Origin: Eudorina sp. 2006-703-Eu-15
Taxonomy: Eukaryota > Chlorophyta > Chlorophyceae > Chlamydomonadales > Volvocaceae
Reading direction: 5' to 3'
Length of the DNA stretch: 64,000 bases
Assembly (NCBI GenBank): GCA_003117195.1
Contig: BDSI01000009.1
Coordinates: 1,654,594-1,718,593, forward strand
Shown: one piece after another, positions 37,893 to 48,818 of the stretch
How the letters are laid out: every line of letters begins with the position of its first letter
How positions within the stretch are numbered: the first letter of the stretch is position 1
Program-made: the position numbers and the translations under genes
The notes under the pieces: generated by a model
Database searches by the model: none
What the model saw: only the letters and a program-made list of their open reading frames with translations
Told to the model about the DNA's origin: nothing

Positions 37893-40787
37893 TCAGAGTG
37901 CGGCCGCCCGCGAAGCCTCTTGGAGCTGCTGCTGCAGCAGCTGCCGACGCCGCTGCTCTTGCTGGCGCTCGAGCTGGTACTGCTGCCGTATCGACTGCAG
38001 CTCCGAAACCAGCTCGGGAAAACTGGGTCTCGCTTCCGGGCTGCGGTCCAGGCAGCGAGCCACCAGATGCCGCACGGGTCCGGGCGTTGGCGGCCGGCGG
38101 CCGTCGGGTCCCGGCCACACCAGCTGTAGGCCGCCCACGGTATGGCCCAGAAGCACCTGGGCGCTGTACGGCAAGAGGAAAGCGACCCATGGGACCGGGG
38201 GGGGGTCAGACAGCTTGATGTGTATTCAGGGCCGACGCGCAGTAACCCACGCTCACGTCGCAGCGGAGGACCAAGACATGGCTCCCCCACGCGTGGCAGG
38301 TAGCATCCACGCATAAGATCTTGATGTCGTGTTGCCGTACATGGCAACAATTCCCGAGAACCCCCCAGGCCACCCGCAACCATGCCCGAGGCTATATCAC
38401 AGTTTACATCACAGCCAGGAGCTCCGCAACTGCCCCCAGCCCCAGCCCCAGCCCTACCCCGCGAGCCTGCACCGGCCCACACCATCCCAATGCCCTCCTG
38501 GCCTCCAGCGCCCTCCTCCCGACCCTTCCAGACGCGGTTCCGACCCGCGGGTCGACATCCCGACCCGCGGGTCGACATCCCGGAGCCGCCCCACCCACGC
38601 ACATGTGGTATTGGTGGTACGGCGCCGACCCCACAAACAAGTGGTAGCACAGCGCCCCAAATGCGTGCGTGTCCACCCGCTCCAACATCTCATGTGTCAC
38701 GTCTGCGGGCTCCAACTTGAAGCACTCGGGCGCCATGTACGACACCGCGCCCCAGCCGGCCGCGTTGAACGCCAGCTGGCTGGCGTGCTCTACTGGGTTG
38801 ACGAGCCCGTACAGCGTCAGCTTGCATCGGAGCGCCTGCAGCGCCGTCACCGCCGCCGCCGCGGCTTGCAGGCCATCCGAGGATGCGACCCCGGATCGTG
38901 GCTGTGTGGCTGAGGAGGAAGGTTGGGAGAGTGCAGCTGCTGCTGGCGATGACGGGAGCGGCGGAGTGGTGGCGGCGGAGGCGGCGGCGGTGTCGTCATC
39001 GGCAGGCACCATCAGTACGGAAACCGGAGTGAGGGCGCCGTGGTGCACACCCAGTCGGTGCAGTGCAGCGACCGCCTGGGCCACCTGCGGTGGGGACCCG
39101 AAAGCAGGTGTGTTGATTAGGAGACCAACCCACCCGACCCGATCCAACCCGACTCGGGCGCGGCGTGTGTGGACATCAGTATACACCTTTGGCACATGCT
39201 ACCTGACATATGGCGGTCAATACATATATGTAGTGGTCCAGCAAAAAGAACCGCTCGATGAATGTGTGCAGATAGCTACAGGACAGGGCGTGACGCTGGC
39301 CAAGGGCTAACGGAAAGACCGCCGAAGCACTCTCCCCCGGATACCGGGGAGAGGGGCGTAAGTGGTCTCTGTCCTCTCGCTCGCTTGTCAACCAACTGAT
39401 CCCCATTCTGGAAAACGAAGGACAGCCAGGTATTGTGCAGAGTGCAGAACCGGTTCGACATCGAGGATCGAGACATCGATTCGATTCGCTGTGTGAATGT
39501 ATGTTGGTTCCAAAGGATGGTGATTCGATGGGTGACCGGTTCGACAGGAGACATCGATCAATCGGCTTGAGCTTAAGCGGGACTAAAGCCGCAGACGGAA
39601 GGGCGCTGTTTTCCCATCTTGCCGGAAGCCTTTCGCCGTGGCGGGTTTTTCGCCAGGCGCCGCTGGCCCAGACGCAGCGATGACTAAGCGCAGGGCCAGG
39701 CAGGAGCAACAGGGTTTCGCTGCACAGGAACAAAGCAGGGGCATATCACATGCCGTTCGGGAAGAATGGCTCTACTCAATCGTGCATTTTGCGATTTTGT
39801 CCGTCTTAATCCGCCATGTGCAGAGGCAAAACGCAAAAGTAGGTATCGAAAGCAGGTCTTTACACTAGTTCTTTACCTCAAGTGCATACAAAAGAAGCGT
39901 GTCAATCAGCTCCTGCGTGCTTCGTCGATTTTGGATGCACTGCATTATTTGCAGCAGGTTTCCTGCAGCAATCGGAATGAAAAGTCAGCGTCTGGTTACA
40001 AACAAATATTACTGATAGCGAGAATGGCCGCACCGTGCACGTCCGGCAGTTCGTCAATGCACCCCAGAAGTTGGTGACCATCAAATGTCGTGAGATGTGC
40101 CATGGCCGCGGCAATATCTGCGTTTTGCGCGGCCAACCGCGAGCTTGCACCGACGGACAACGACGCACTGCTTGGTACGCATGGGCCGCTGATGCACATC
40201 GACACATCCTTGTGTTCGACAGGATTAGGTGAATTAATCGCTGTACTTATCGCTGGGAAACTGCTCCACTGTACAAGTCGTCCGCTTCTGGCCTCGGACG
40301 TGCCACCGTGACTGCGGCCTTGTGCACCGGATTGAAGCAGCTTCGAACTTGATGAACGCTGCTGAAGAAGCGAAGGCGTTGACAATAGCTCGATAGAAAA
40401 CGCCAACCTCCGTGCAAGACCGCCGTGAACAGCACGCCCAACCAGTCGCTGTAGCTTCTCAACCGCCTCATCGCTAAGGTAGTTCCTGGTTGCGATGTTG
40501 ACACTGACTGGGCGCGATGATGCATCCGAGCCACCGATGATTATGCCGGGGCACGAAATAATTCCACTATCGCCGGCTACAGCGAGAGCCTTCAGTCGAA
40601 CCGCTTGAAAATAATGACTCGTATCTTCAGGTTGACGACAGGTTTCGGCGGCATTACAATCTGCAGCTGCTGGCTGCTGTACCGCCAGTATTTCCGCCGA
40701 AGGGGATTTGGCCTGAAAGGGGCGCTCCTCTGTTTCGGAGTAGCGTTCATCTGGCGCCTTGATGTGCGCACTGTAGCAGGTCCCCAT
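37893..40787 (-). CDS. N-myristoylated protein kinase-like protein, probable pseudokinase
   Basis: Resolved exons: 40787-40013, 39962-39877, then 39275-39203, 39084-38603 and 38163-37893. Exons coding the N-lobe between 39275 and 39877 are not resolved. The protein opens MGTCYSAH: Gly2 with Ser6 fits N-myristoylation and Cys4 could be palmitoylated, so membrane anchoring is predicted. The C-lobe is clear: QVAQAVAALHRLGV, SYMAPECFKLE, VDTHAFGALCYHLFVGSAPY, VRHLVARCLDRSPEARPSF. The catalytic loop reads HHGALTPVSVLM instead of HRDxKxxN, and the DFG position reads LYG, so the catalytic and metal-binding Asp are both missing. A Gln-rich coiled coil (QYQLERQQEQRRRQLLQQQL) ends the protein. An Ala/Ser/Pro insertion lies between the catalytic loop and the activation segment. 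Scaffold or signalling function is inferred. Confidence 0.72.
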
Positions 40788-43308
40788 GACTGAAGAAGAC
40801 CTGAAAAGTGGCGCTAACTATTGGTTCGCGTTTGTCGAGTCTTTAGGCGTCTGAGCAGCACTCATACATTCGTCTCATTAGATTTTTAATCACGGTCAAG
40901 TAGGTATGAGTCGAAAACCGCAGTTTGCAGGAAAGGGATTACACTCCGCAGTACCGGTACGGGTCCCAGTCCAATTTGTAATCTACTTCATGTCATCGGG
41001 AAGGACGCGAAAAAACATGTTGCACGCATACTAAAAAGATTATTTTGTAGAATTGATATGTCACGCAAATGCTTCCATAAACTGCTTAGCCAGCACTGAT
41101 ACGGAAATCATGTTGCGTCGATTATAGCGTAATTGTCCATGCAGATCCTGTTGTCTCATGCTCAGGTTTGCAAGTGTAATCAGTCTTCAGTTGTTGTTCC
41201 TTGTCACCAACTGACCCGTCTACACCTGCACCTTCGTACGCAAGTACCCTCCTGGCTCCTCGTGACCGAGCACAAGAAAACACCATCCTGCAAAAGATGC
41301 AACAACCTGACACCTGCGTATATTGCCAACACGCGTGTCGCATATCCACAAACTCGCACCCACAAGAGCTTAAGACCCGCGAAACCTCCCGCAACCTCCC
41401 GCAATAAATACCGTGATGCAATGAAGGTATTCCCTGTCCGGCAGCGGATCGCCTGGCCACACGGCCGCATCCGTGTCCTGCTCTGACAAAGCGCAGATAC
41501 AACAATGCAGACCGCTACGGGCCACGCACGGTGTTTCACTCCAACCAGTAAGAGCCACCGCACATGATGACCAAATTAAAGGCGGTACGCAATTTCACAT
41601 CACCCACCCAGAGTTATCGAACATCAAACCAACGCACAGAGAAAAAGGCACACACATTCCTATGCGTGCGCGTCCAACATTCGTTCCACGAGCGACTGCC
41701 ATGATGGACTTCGAACAGCCACAACAGCCGGTCCTGCCGCCGACGTATATCGTGCCACGAATCCCCCTGGCTCCCTTGCTATGACTCACGTGTATGCCCG
41801 GTATTTCCCAGTTGCACCAATGGATTCGCCCTCAGCCCGGCGCGCAAGCGCGACGAAGAATCCTTCCCCCCTTCGACTGCACCTCGGCCGACGCCCCCGT
41901 CATCGCAACCATTGAAACCACCACCGCTCGTGCGCCGCCGCGGCCCGTAGCTGCCTGCGACCGACCGCCCCCGTCAGGATGGGTGGCTCGTCCCCACCAC
42001 TGCACGTATGTGCCCTCCGCGACGGCAGCAGGGAGCGGCGGACGACATGTTAGAAACACACTGGGCGGGCAAGCGCCCAGGCGTCGTTGCATGGACCGCC
42101 GCTCAGGCGCTGTCGCTCGCGGCGCTGTCCCCCGACCTACAGGATCCACCTGCCGCCCTACCATAACCCTGGAAGCTCACTCACCCATCAGTCACTCACC
42201 GCGCATGCCGCGACGACGGAATCCCGGCGGTCGATCTGTTCCCCCTTGGGTCCCCTGGGGCCCCCTGGAGTCACGGCTGGCGCCCATCTGTGCAAACTGC
42301 TACCAGCCAGGCGGCCATCCCGGCTGGACCCAACACAGGGGCATACGACGCCCAACAGTACACTCGCCTGCCTGATCACAGATGCGCTGTCAGCCTGCCC
42401 AAGCCCAAGCAGCACTCAACCAGCCTATTGTAATTGTATGGGTACGAGCAGACAGACATATGGGTACGACAACACACACACGGCCGCTCTGCTGCGATGT
42501 GCACACCGCTCAGACACCGAGTCCCAGCCAGTCCTCCTCTTGACATCACTTGTGAGGCCGACGAACCGCGCCTCCGCGGCCAGCAGCAGAGCTGCAGCCG
42601 CAGCCTCGAAACCATGTTGGATGTTGCGGCCTTGGGCCTGAAGGCGCGCTGCCGAGCCATAATCGGTCCGCGCGACCGACCGACGGCCGATGAGACCCCA
42701 CCTCCCCCGTCCGGCGCAACCTGAGCCGCTGCCCCTCCCGTGCGAGCCGCGTCAAGCGTTCACCCGGCTTGTCATAGCTAACGCACCAATCCTAGTCTCG
42801 GCCTCACTGCACCCACCACCGCCGGCCTGAAGAGCGCAACGACCGGCAGCCCGCACGCAGTGTCTCTTTACGCGCGGGCGTTGACTGCAGGGAGGCTTCG
42901 CACGGGTCAGCCGCGCTCTTGTGCCCCACGCAACACATGCGCGATGTGGGTATGGGTGCTGGTGTGGGTGCAGCCGCAGCCGCCGAGCGGGTGGGCGTCG
43001 AGAGAGAAACCCGGCTCCGCCGATGCCCCGCAATGGCGGTGGCGATAGGGTTTTCCCCCGGGCGTATGAACGCCACCGCAGGCGGCCCGGAGGTCCTTCC
43101 CCGAGGAGCCGCCGCGCCGCCCTGCGGCAGCCACACTGGCAGCGTGCCGCCAAAACGAGCGAACAGCAAAAAGCTGCTGCCGCGCTAATGCAGCCAAGCG
43201 CGCGAGTTGCGCGCGCGTCGTGTCGCGCCGCGTCTGCTGCAATCCTCAGAACCTTCCAGCCCGATAGACGTCCGCGCCACCTGGCGATCAGAAACCGCCA
43301 TCCCGCCG
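40788..43308. other. Gene-free interval between the pseudokinase and the viral-like block
   Basis: The left part (40.8-41.2 kb) is AT-richer and is the likely pseudokinase promoter. From 41.5 to 42.8 kb there are proline-rich frames on both strands that look like composition effects. No family, RNA gene or splice-linked exon set was recognised. Confidence 0.4.
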
Positions 43309-45216
43309 CTACGCCTGTGCCTGCTTCAGCAGCGCCGCCTCCACGCGCTTCTGGTGCAACTGGTACAACTGCGCGAAGCTGACCAATGAGGATCGAATCT
43401 CCATGAATCCCTGTGCCATGCTCTCCCCGCCAGGGAGTTGGCTCAGCCACGCACGGACCTGCTCGTCCTCGCTGCTGCTGAAACCGCCGCCGCCGCCGCC
43501 GCCGCCGGCACCGCCCCCCATTCCGTTGATGGTGCCACTGCTGCCTGCCGCCGGCATACCCAGCCCCCCGTTCTGTCCGGCGCCGCTGGCCGCAGAGGCT
43601 ATCCCCGGCCGAAGCCCAGCCGTCGGCGGCTTGCCGGCGGCAGAATGGACGCCTCCGGCCGGCGGCTGCACCAGCGGCAACACTTTGACCAACCCGCCTC
43701 CGCCCGCGCCCATTCCCGCGGTGTTCAGGCCACGGTGCTGCCCCGCGGAGACGCCCCCTTGCGCAGCCATAAGGCCGCCTCCGCCTCCCCGCCTGCCATC
43801 CACAGTGTCTGGGGTGCTGCACGTGGTGTTCAAGACATGTGGGTGCATAGCCCACGACTCCAGGTCCCCGCCAGGCGCTCCAGTCCGCTGTAACGACGTT
43901 GCGTGCGCGTGTACGACTGCGTACGACGCGTCCAGACCCGGCGGGCCTTGCGTCTCCGCTGCTGCAGCAGCGGCGCCGCCGCCGATTAGGCCGACGCCGA
44001 CGCCGTCGGCGGTGACGACGGGCGGCGCACCGCCGCCTTGCGGCGCCCCCATCCCTGGACCGAGCGCCCCGAAGCGCGTGGCTGGCTGATCCAACCGTGT
44101 GGCAAAAGATGTCGATGCAGGGTCGAACGAATCCTTGGTCACGAGCTTGTTGAGGATCACATTGTCTATGTCGCTGCGGCTGAGCGTCTGCGAGCGGCAA
44201 CGAGCCGAGACCCGGTGGTAGGGGGTTCGTCGGCAAAGACCCGGGTGCCGAGGTCCTGGCGCCAAATGCCAGTGACTGGTGTGTTCAGCAGAGTAACCCA
44301 TCCGACCCAACAAGTCAAGTGTGTTCAGCGAGAAACCCGCCAGGTGAATGTATCTACAAACCCTTATACATCCCCCCCTCAACTTTCGTATAATGCCCCA
44401 GCTGCTGCATTCCGTTGAAGGATTCCCATCTCTCTCTGGGACCTCCGCAGCGTGGCGATTCCAGCCGGCACCCAATCGATGTCTCTGCCTTGGCCTGGGC
44501 CTCCAGTAAGCACGCCATGCGTCCCCCGAGGCTTCTTCAGCCGCACGGCGGGCCACAGCATCTTGCTTGGGCTACACCCTCGGTCCCCGTTACACCCCAC
44601 ACGCCCCAAGTCCGCCCACTCACCCCTTGGCACAGCCGTTCGTCCGCTAGGTGCGCCCGGGCCGTGAAGATCACCAGATGGGCCCGGTAGTCCCGGGCAT
44701 GCTGCTCCCGGTCCAGGTACGGTGCCGACTGCCGGGAGGTAAGGATCGCCCAGGGCGGCAGGTATGCGTAGGGTGGTGTCCAATCGGGACGGCATGGCCC
44801 GCGTCCATGCTCGTGCCGGCGGGGCGGGGGGGGGCCCTCGTGTGCACACCCGCACAGGTGCGCTGGCGGACCCGCGCGCCTCCCCCCTTCCGCCCGCGTT
44901 GCTGAGACCAGCCATGAACTCACGGCGGGTCCGGCCCAGCGACCCGGCCCATAGGTCCGACAAGGCGCCACCGCCCAACATCGGTGCAGCCCACGCGCCC
45001 GCGTCAGCCTCCATTGAGGCAATCGCCGCTGGAGACCGCGCTCACCTGGTGAACGACATAATGTCCGAAACACAGCAGGTTGTCCAGGCTGCTAGGCTTG
45101 AACGAAGGTGGCATGACCTGCTGGAGCATGCCCGGGCCACACGCCAATGGCGTCCCCGGCAGCAGCAGCTGGTTGACGGCGGCAGCGGAGGCGCGCTGCA
45201 ACGGGGTGGGGGACAT
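43309..45216 (-). CDS. Multi-exon open region, possible capsid scaffold part of the viral-like protease gene
   Basis: The terminal exon 44187-43309 is clear: acceptor GCCGCTCGCAG, then TLSRSDIDNVILNKLVTKDS, a Gly/Ala-rich disordered stretch, and a helical end with SSSEDEQVRAWLSQLPGG and FAQLYQLHQKRVEAALLKQ before the stop. An exon ending at the GTGAGT donor at 44624 reads YAYLPPWAILTSRQSAPYL then DYRAHLVIFTARAHLADERL. Another exon ends SSLDNLLCFGHYVVHQ at a donor near 45059, possibly opened by ATG 45216. Exons between 44188 and 44623 have competing frames and are unresolved. Herpes-type capsid proteases are fused to disordered scaffolds with a C-terminal helix; this layout would fit, so it may be the C-terminal half of the gene at 46267-47909. 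That link is inference. Confidence 0.42.
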
Positions 45217-46266
45217 AACAGGGACACGAGGGGAGGCGTGTGCAGGGGCGTGTGGCGCTTGCGGCACAGGCCGATGCGAACATGCGGTGCCTGGCCGGTC
45301 GAGTGATCCGAAAAGATTCAACGCGTGCTGAGGCACTCCGCGGGCCTCGGGGACCCCGAGGATAAGCTCCCCGGCCCGCCGGCGCTCCAAGAGTGAGCCC
45401 GCGACACAGAGCGGTGCACGGCCCCGTCGCGGCTTCCTCCGAGACTGCGCGCCAAAGCAGCAGGCACACCGTGCCAAGACAGTAGGCACACTGTGAAACT
45501 CCTAGCATGACACACACGCCGCCGTGTGTGTGTCTTTACAGCTGCACGCTATCGGTGTGGTCCTGGATGCTCTGGACCGGCGTTGCCCGCCTCTCCCGCC
45601 TCGTGCCACGCGCACATCCGCTGCGGAGACTGCGAGTGGAATTCCGAATTGAGAGCCGTGCCGTTGACAGCAGTCGCCGCTGCTTAGGTCCGGGCGTCTC
45701 AAGACGCCCGCGCACGTTCCGCCGGTTATTCCAACCCATCCGGAGCGGTGCGCCGGGCAGGCGGCGGTCAGGCGCAGGCGCCACACGGCGTGTGCCGCCT
45801 GCCCGTATCCCGTGCCAATCACAGGCGGCACACGCGGCAGCTGGCCAGCCGCGTCGCCCATGATGACACGCGCCATCTGACGCATGTTCCTCCATGGCTC
45901 CGCCACTGCTGCAGCAATCGCAGTAGCCATCACCCCCCGCTGCTGGCGACCTTGCCTGCGCCTGCTACCGCCCCGCCTCGTGCGTGACGTCGACGCCTCA
46001 TTGCTGATGGTTCGACGGCGGCACCTCCGAATCTTTGCGTGCAGCCATCTACTGCCACCGAAATGCCCTCCCTGGACTCTGCCGCTGCAGCCGCGTCCCA
46101 TACCGGGCCGGGCTGGGTATGTCGGGGCTGTTTTCAGTTGAAATCCCATCCCAAGCGCGGGCGCAACGCGCGAAGCGTGACGGCCAAGCGAATTCCACGG
46201 GTGGCAGGTCAAGTCACCGACCCATCCCGCCCTTCGACCCCATCCGGCCCCGCCAAGGCCTCGTAC

Positions 46267-47909
46267 CTGCAGCTCCGCTATTCGCTGCACTAGCACCGGC
46301 GGTGCCGGCACTCGCGCCACCTTCTCCATCGCGACAACGCCATGTCCCAGATGCGCGATCGCAATCACCTGTCACCGCACACACCGGCACACAGGCCAAC
46401 GGGAACCGCCGGCCCCCTCGATTCAGTTCATTCATGCGTGCAGCTCTGCGCGCTCTGCTCAGGCCGCACGGTGCTTGCGACCCACATCGCAACGACTGAC
46501 AAGAGAGGCATGCATCCAGCCTGTAATGGCGCCACGACCCCGAGGTGCCCCTCCACAAGCACAGAACCCCCTCGCCTCCGCCAGCGTCCCCACCTTGCTC
46601 TGGTCAGGCACGGTCCGCTTGTACTTCCGCTGCACGGGCGCCAGGTACGCGCCGCGCGTGGACGGCTCCGTGACAAAGTCAAAGGTGATGAGCTCAAAGT
46701 CGTCATCCACGAAGACGCACTTCGAGCTCGGGTCGGAGCGCAACGACGCCCAGCCGCGGGATGACACCCCGAGCTTGACACCCTGGGGGCAGCAGGCGCA
46801 CATGGCGCCGACATGAAGCTCACCACAGCAGCGCCCGGTATGACGGCAGGTAGGTGGCCTAAGCTATGACCGCTGAGTGACACCGGGTGGTGTTACATGC
46901 TGGCTACAGCGGGTAGGGCTCGCGATCGCATGTAACCCTCGGTGCGGCATTTAGCTGACAGATGGCCCAGGAGCCGCCTTCGCACGCGTTTTTATGTTAC
47001 GTACGGGATGGTCCGGGGGATAGGCCTGTGCAGGACGCAGATTCTGAGTTTAGGGGGCCGCTGGGAGCAGGGCCGGGACCGCTGGTGTGCGAATCGGTAA
47101 GGTGCAAGGCGCAGCTTGCGAAAGAAGCTGAGAGGTGGCTTACTCACTCGTGAGTAGAGTTCCCACAGGAGCAGCCCCGAGGGAGTGGGCAGCACCTCGA
47201 TCGTGCCCCACAACTGGTCGCCTTTCCACGTCACCTCGAGCACCTGCCCAGGGGAAGCGAAGAGCGTACGCTTACAGCGTGTCGACGTGCAGGTTGAGAA
47301 CAGGCTTCGAGGAGATCACCGCGGACGCGCTTCGCTGGATTGGGAGGTCTCGACTGCTCCCCTTACGCCCCCTCTGTCCCCTCCCGCAAACTGGCGACGA
47401 CCATCATCCGGCCTGGCGCTCCCCCCAGAAGCGCCGGCTAGATGGCCTCCGCTAAGCGCAGCCTTCGCACCTGATGGCTAACATTGGGGAGATTTAGGCA
47501 CTTGAAGTATTTTGACGCGTAGTTCGGGTGGTCGAGTTCCCCCAGCGCCGTCCCTTGAATAATGTGCTCCGACTCGAACCTGGAGACCTCCCTCTCCAGA
47601 ATATGCTGCAAGTAGTGACCATTTGTATAAACTCTTCAGTTTCGGCCAGGGAGACGGCACTTTCTCTGAAGGCAGCCCTAAGGAAGTAGGAAAACGACAT
47701 GGCAGCCCTTCTGCAGTCGACGCACCTTTGGGTAAACACGCTTGTTGTTGTTGCGAGTATTCGCACGTGCGAAGATACCTGAACAGAGAGGACAAACCTT
47801 AACTCGGACGCTCAAAGGAATACCCAGAAACTCGTGGCCGACTGCCCTCACCATGCACATAAAGCTTCCCTCCGTTCAGAGCAATAGAGCGGTCATAAAG
47901 ACGTTTAAG
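46267..47909 (-). CDS. Prohead (capsid maturation) protease, T4 gp21 type, split by introns; ends unresolved
   Basis: Six exons close in phase (211 codons): 47909-47852, 47778-47726, 47605-47471, 47243-47148, 46782-46594, 46368-46267. In order they read LNGGKLYVHG|IFARANTRNNNKRVYPK|HILEREVS, then GELDHPNYASKY and NLPNVSHQ, VLEVTWKGDQLWGTIEVL with LPTPSGLLL, GVKLGVSSRGWASL, and DDDFELITFDFVTEPSTRGA. These are the consecutive blocks of gp21-type head-maturation proteases; His of NVSHQ and Ser of GVSSRG are the expected catalytic residues. Such enzymes cleave scaffold and capsid proteins inside assembling icosahedral heads. The last exon (GHGVVAMEKVARVPAPPVLV) ends at a donor, so the protein continues. 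The first exon was not found. Introns have canonical GT-AG ends, so the gene is carried in a nuclear, spliced form. Confidence 0.85.
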
Positions 47910-47930
47910 CTGCGGAAAGGACAGGAAGTT

Positions 47931-48818
47931 TCAGAAACTGCTTCGTTTGGCAGGTCCAAGGGAACTCGGGGAGCCGTTTGCCCACCTCCGCTCGGCTAAG
48001 CTCAGTATGGTCATCAGGAACGAGAGGGGCAGAGCAGCACGGAAAGCAACTGAATCCCATTGCGGCCCTGCCCGTGGTCCTATGCTTAACGACGTCATGT
48101 TGTGGAGGCCATATCCCCTTCTCCGAGGTCCTGACAGCCCTCCTCTGCCCCCCAGAATGATCTTAAAAAGTTCTATGCCTAGCTGAAAGGGCTTCAACTC
48201 CAGGAACAATAAATTAAGCACCGTGACGCTGCAACGATTTCCTTGAAATTATTCCTATGTCACTGAAGCTTGTAACATGTCATTTGACTAAGATTTCGCA
48301 AAATTGTTACGACCTTCCTCCTGTCTTACCTTTGAGGAGGTGGTAGTACGGCAGCTAAAGTTTCATAAACAAAAATGCCGGAAAACAACGCAAGGTAAAC
48401 TTGATATGTTTGCCGTATCCTGCTCGCAAGCTCAGATGGATAGAGCGCTGTCTTTGGTGCTCCACGTCGTGGTTTGCCTAGCTTGCTGTCAAAGACTTTC
48501 AGGAAAGTTTTTGCAAGTTTTCCGTGTACAGGCCCAAATGCTGTAGTGGCTTCGTTGATCGTGTTGTGTGAGCCAATCCGGTTTGCGCGCTTGCCTTTCG
48601 CTCGTGCCCACGCGGTCCACCAGGCCTGCATGCCTCACACAAGCCCGATTCTTCCTAATGGTCACCTGTATGCCATCTGGTGTTGTGCGGGTCACGCTTT
48701 TCCGCCGTTGGGGAGTAGGCCGGGCTGGTCTTCGAGTTCCCGTCCGCCCGCGACCTCGCAGCCCCCGACCCCGCAGCCCCCGACCCCGCTGCGGCACCAC
48801 CCACGGCACCGTCGCCAT
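47931..48818 (-). CDS. Uncharacterised three-exon gene next to the viral-like protease
   Basis: Exons 48818-48666, 48625-48330 and 48228-47931 close in phase and give 248 residues. Donors include CAAAG|GTAAGA. The N-terminus is Arg/Gly-rich (RGRGLRGRGLRGRGRTGTRR), then AWWTAWARAKGKRANRIG, a helical middle (KLAKTFLKVFDSKLGK, YQVYLALFSGIFVYETL) and hydrophobic segments (LNLLFLELKPFQLGIELF, ALPLSFLMTILSLAER). It stops only 21 bases before the first resolved protease exon. Base composition is less GC-rich than the cellular genes. An Arg-rich tail plus a folded body would suit a virion or DNA-binding protein, but I do not recognise the family. Confidence 0.42.

Noticed and set aside
37160..38650. 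496-codon minus-strand frame
   Set aside because: It crosses the resolved pseudokinase exons in another frame and has no domain. The kinase frame is supported by APE and RPSF motifs.
39203..39488. An exon with LHNTWLSFVFQNGDQL as the kinase N-lobe
   Set aside because: The acceptor at 39488 fits, but every donor tried gives the wrong phase or a 13-base intron to reach exon 39275. Left unresolved.
42752..44236. 494-codon minus-strand frame
   Set aside because: It overlaps the exon 44187-43309 in another frame. Arg/Gly-rich shadow; the chosen frame has a consistent acceptor, helical C-terminus and stop.
47852..48228. Direct splice joining the 47931-48818 gene to the first protease exon
   Set aside because: The only plausible donor (CGGAG|GTGGGC) leaves phase 2, while the protease exon needs phase 0 and hits a stop otherwise. 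I therefore treat them as separate genes.
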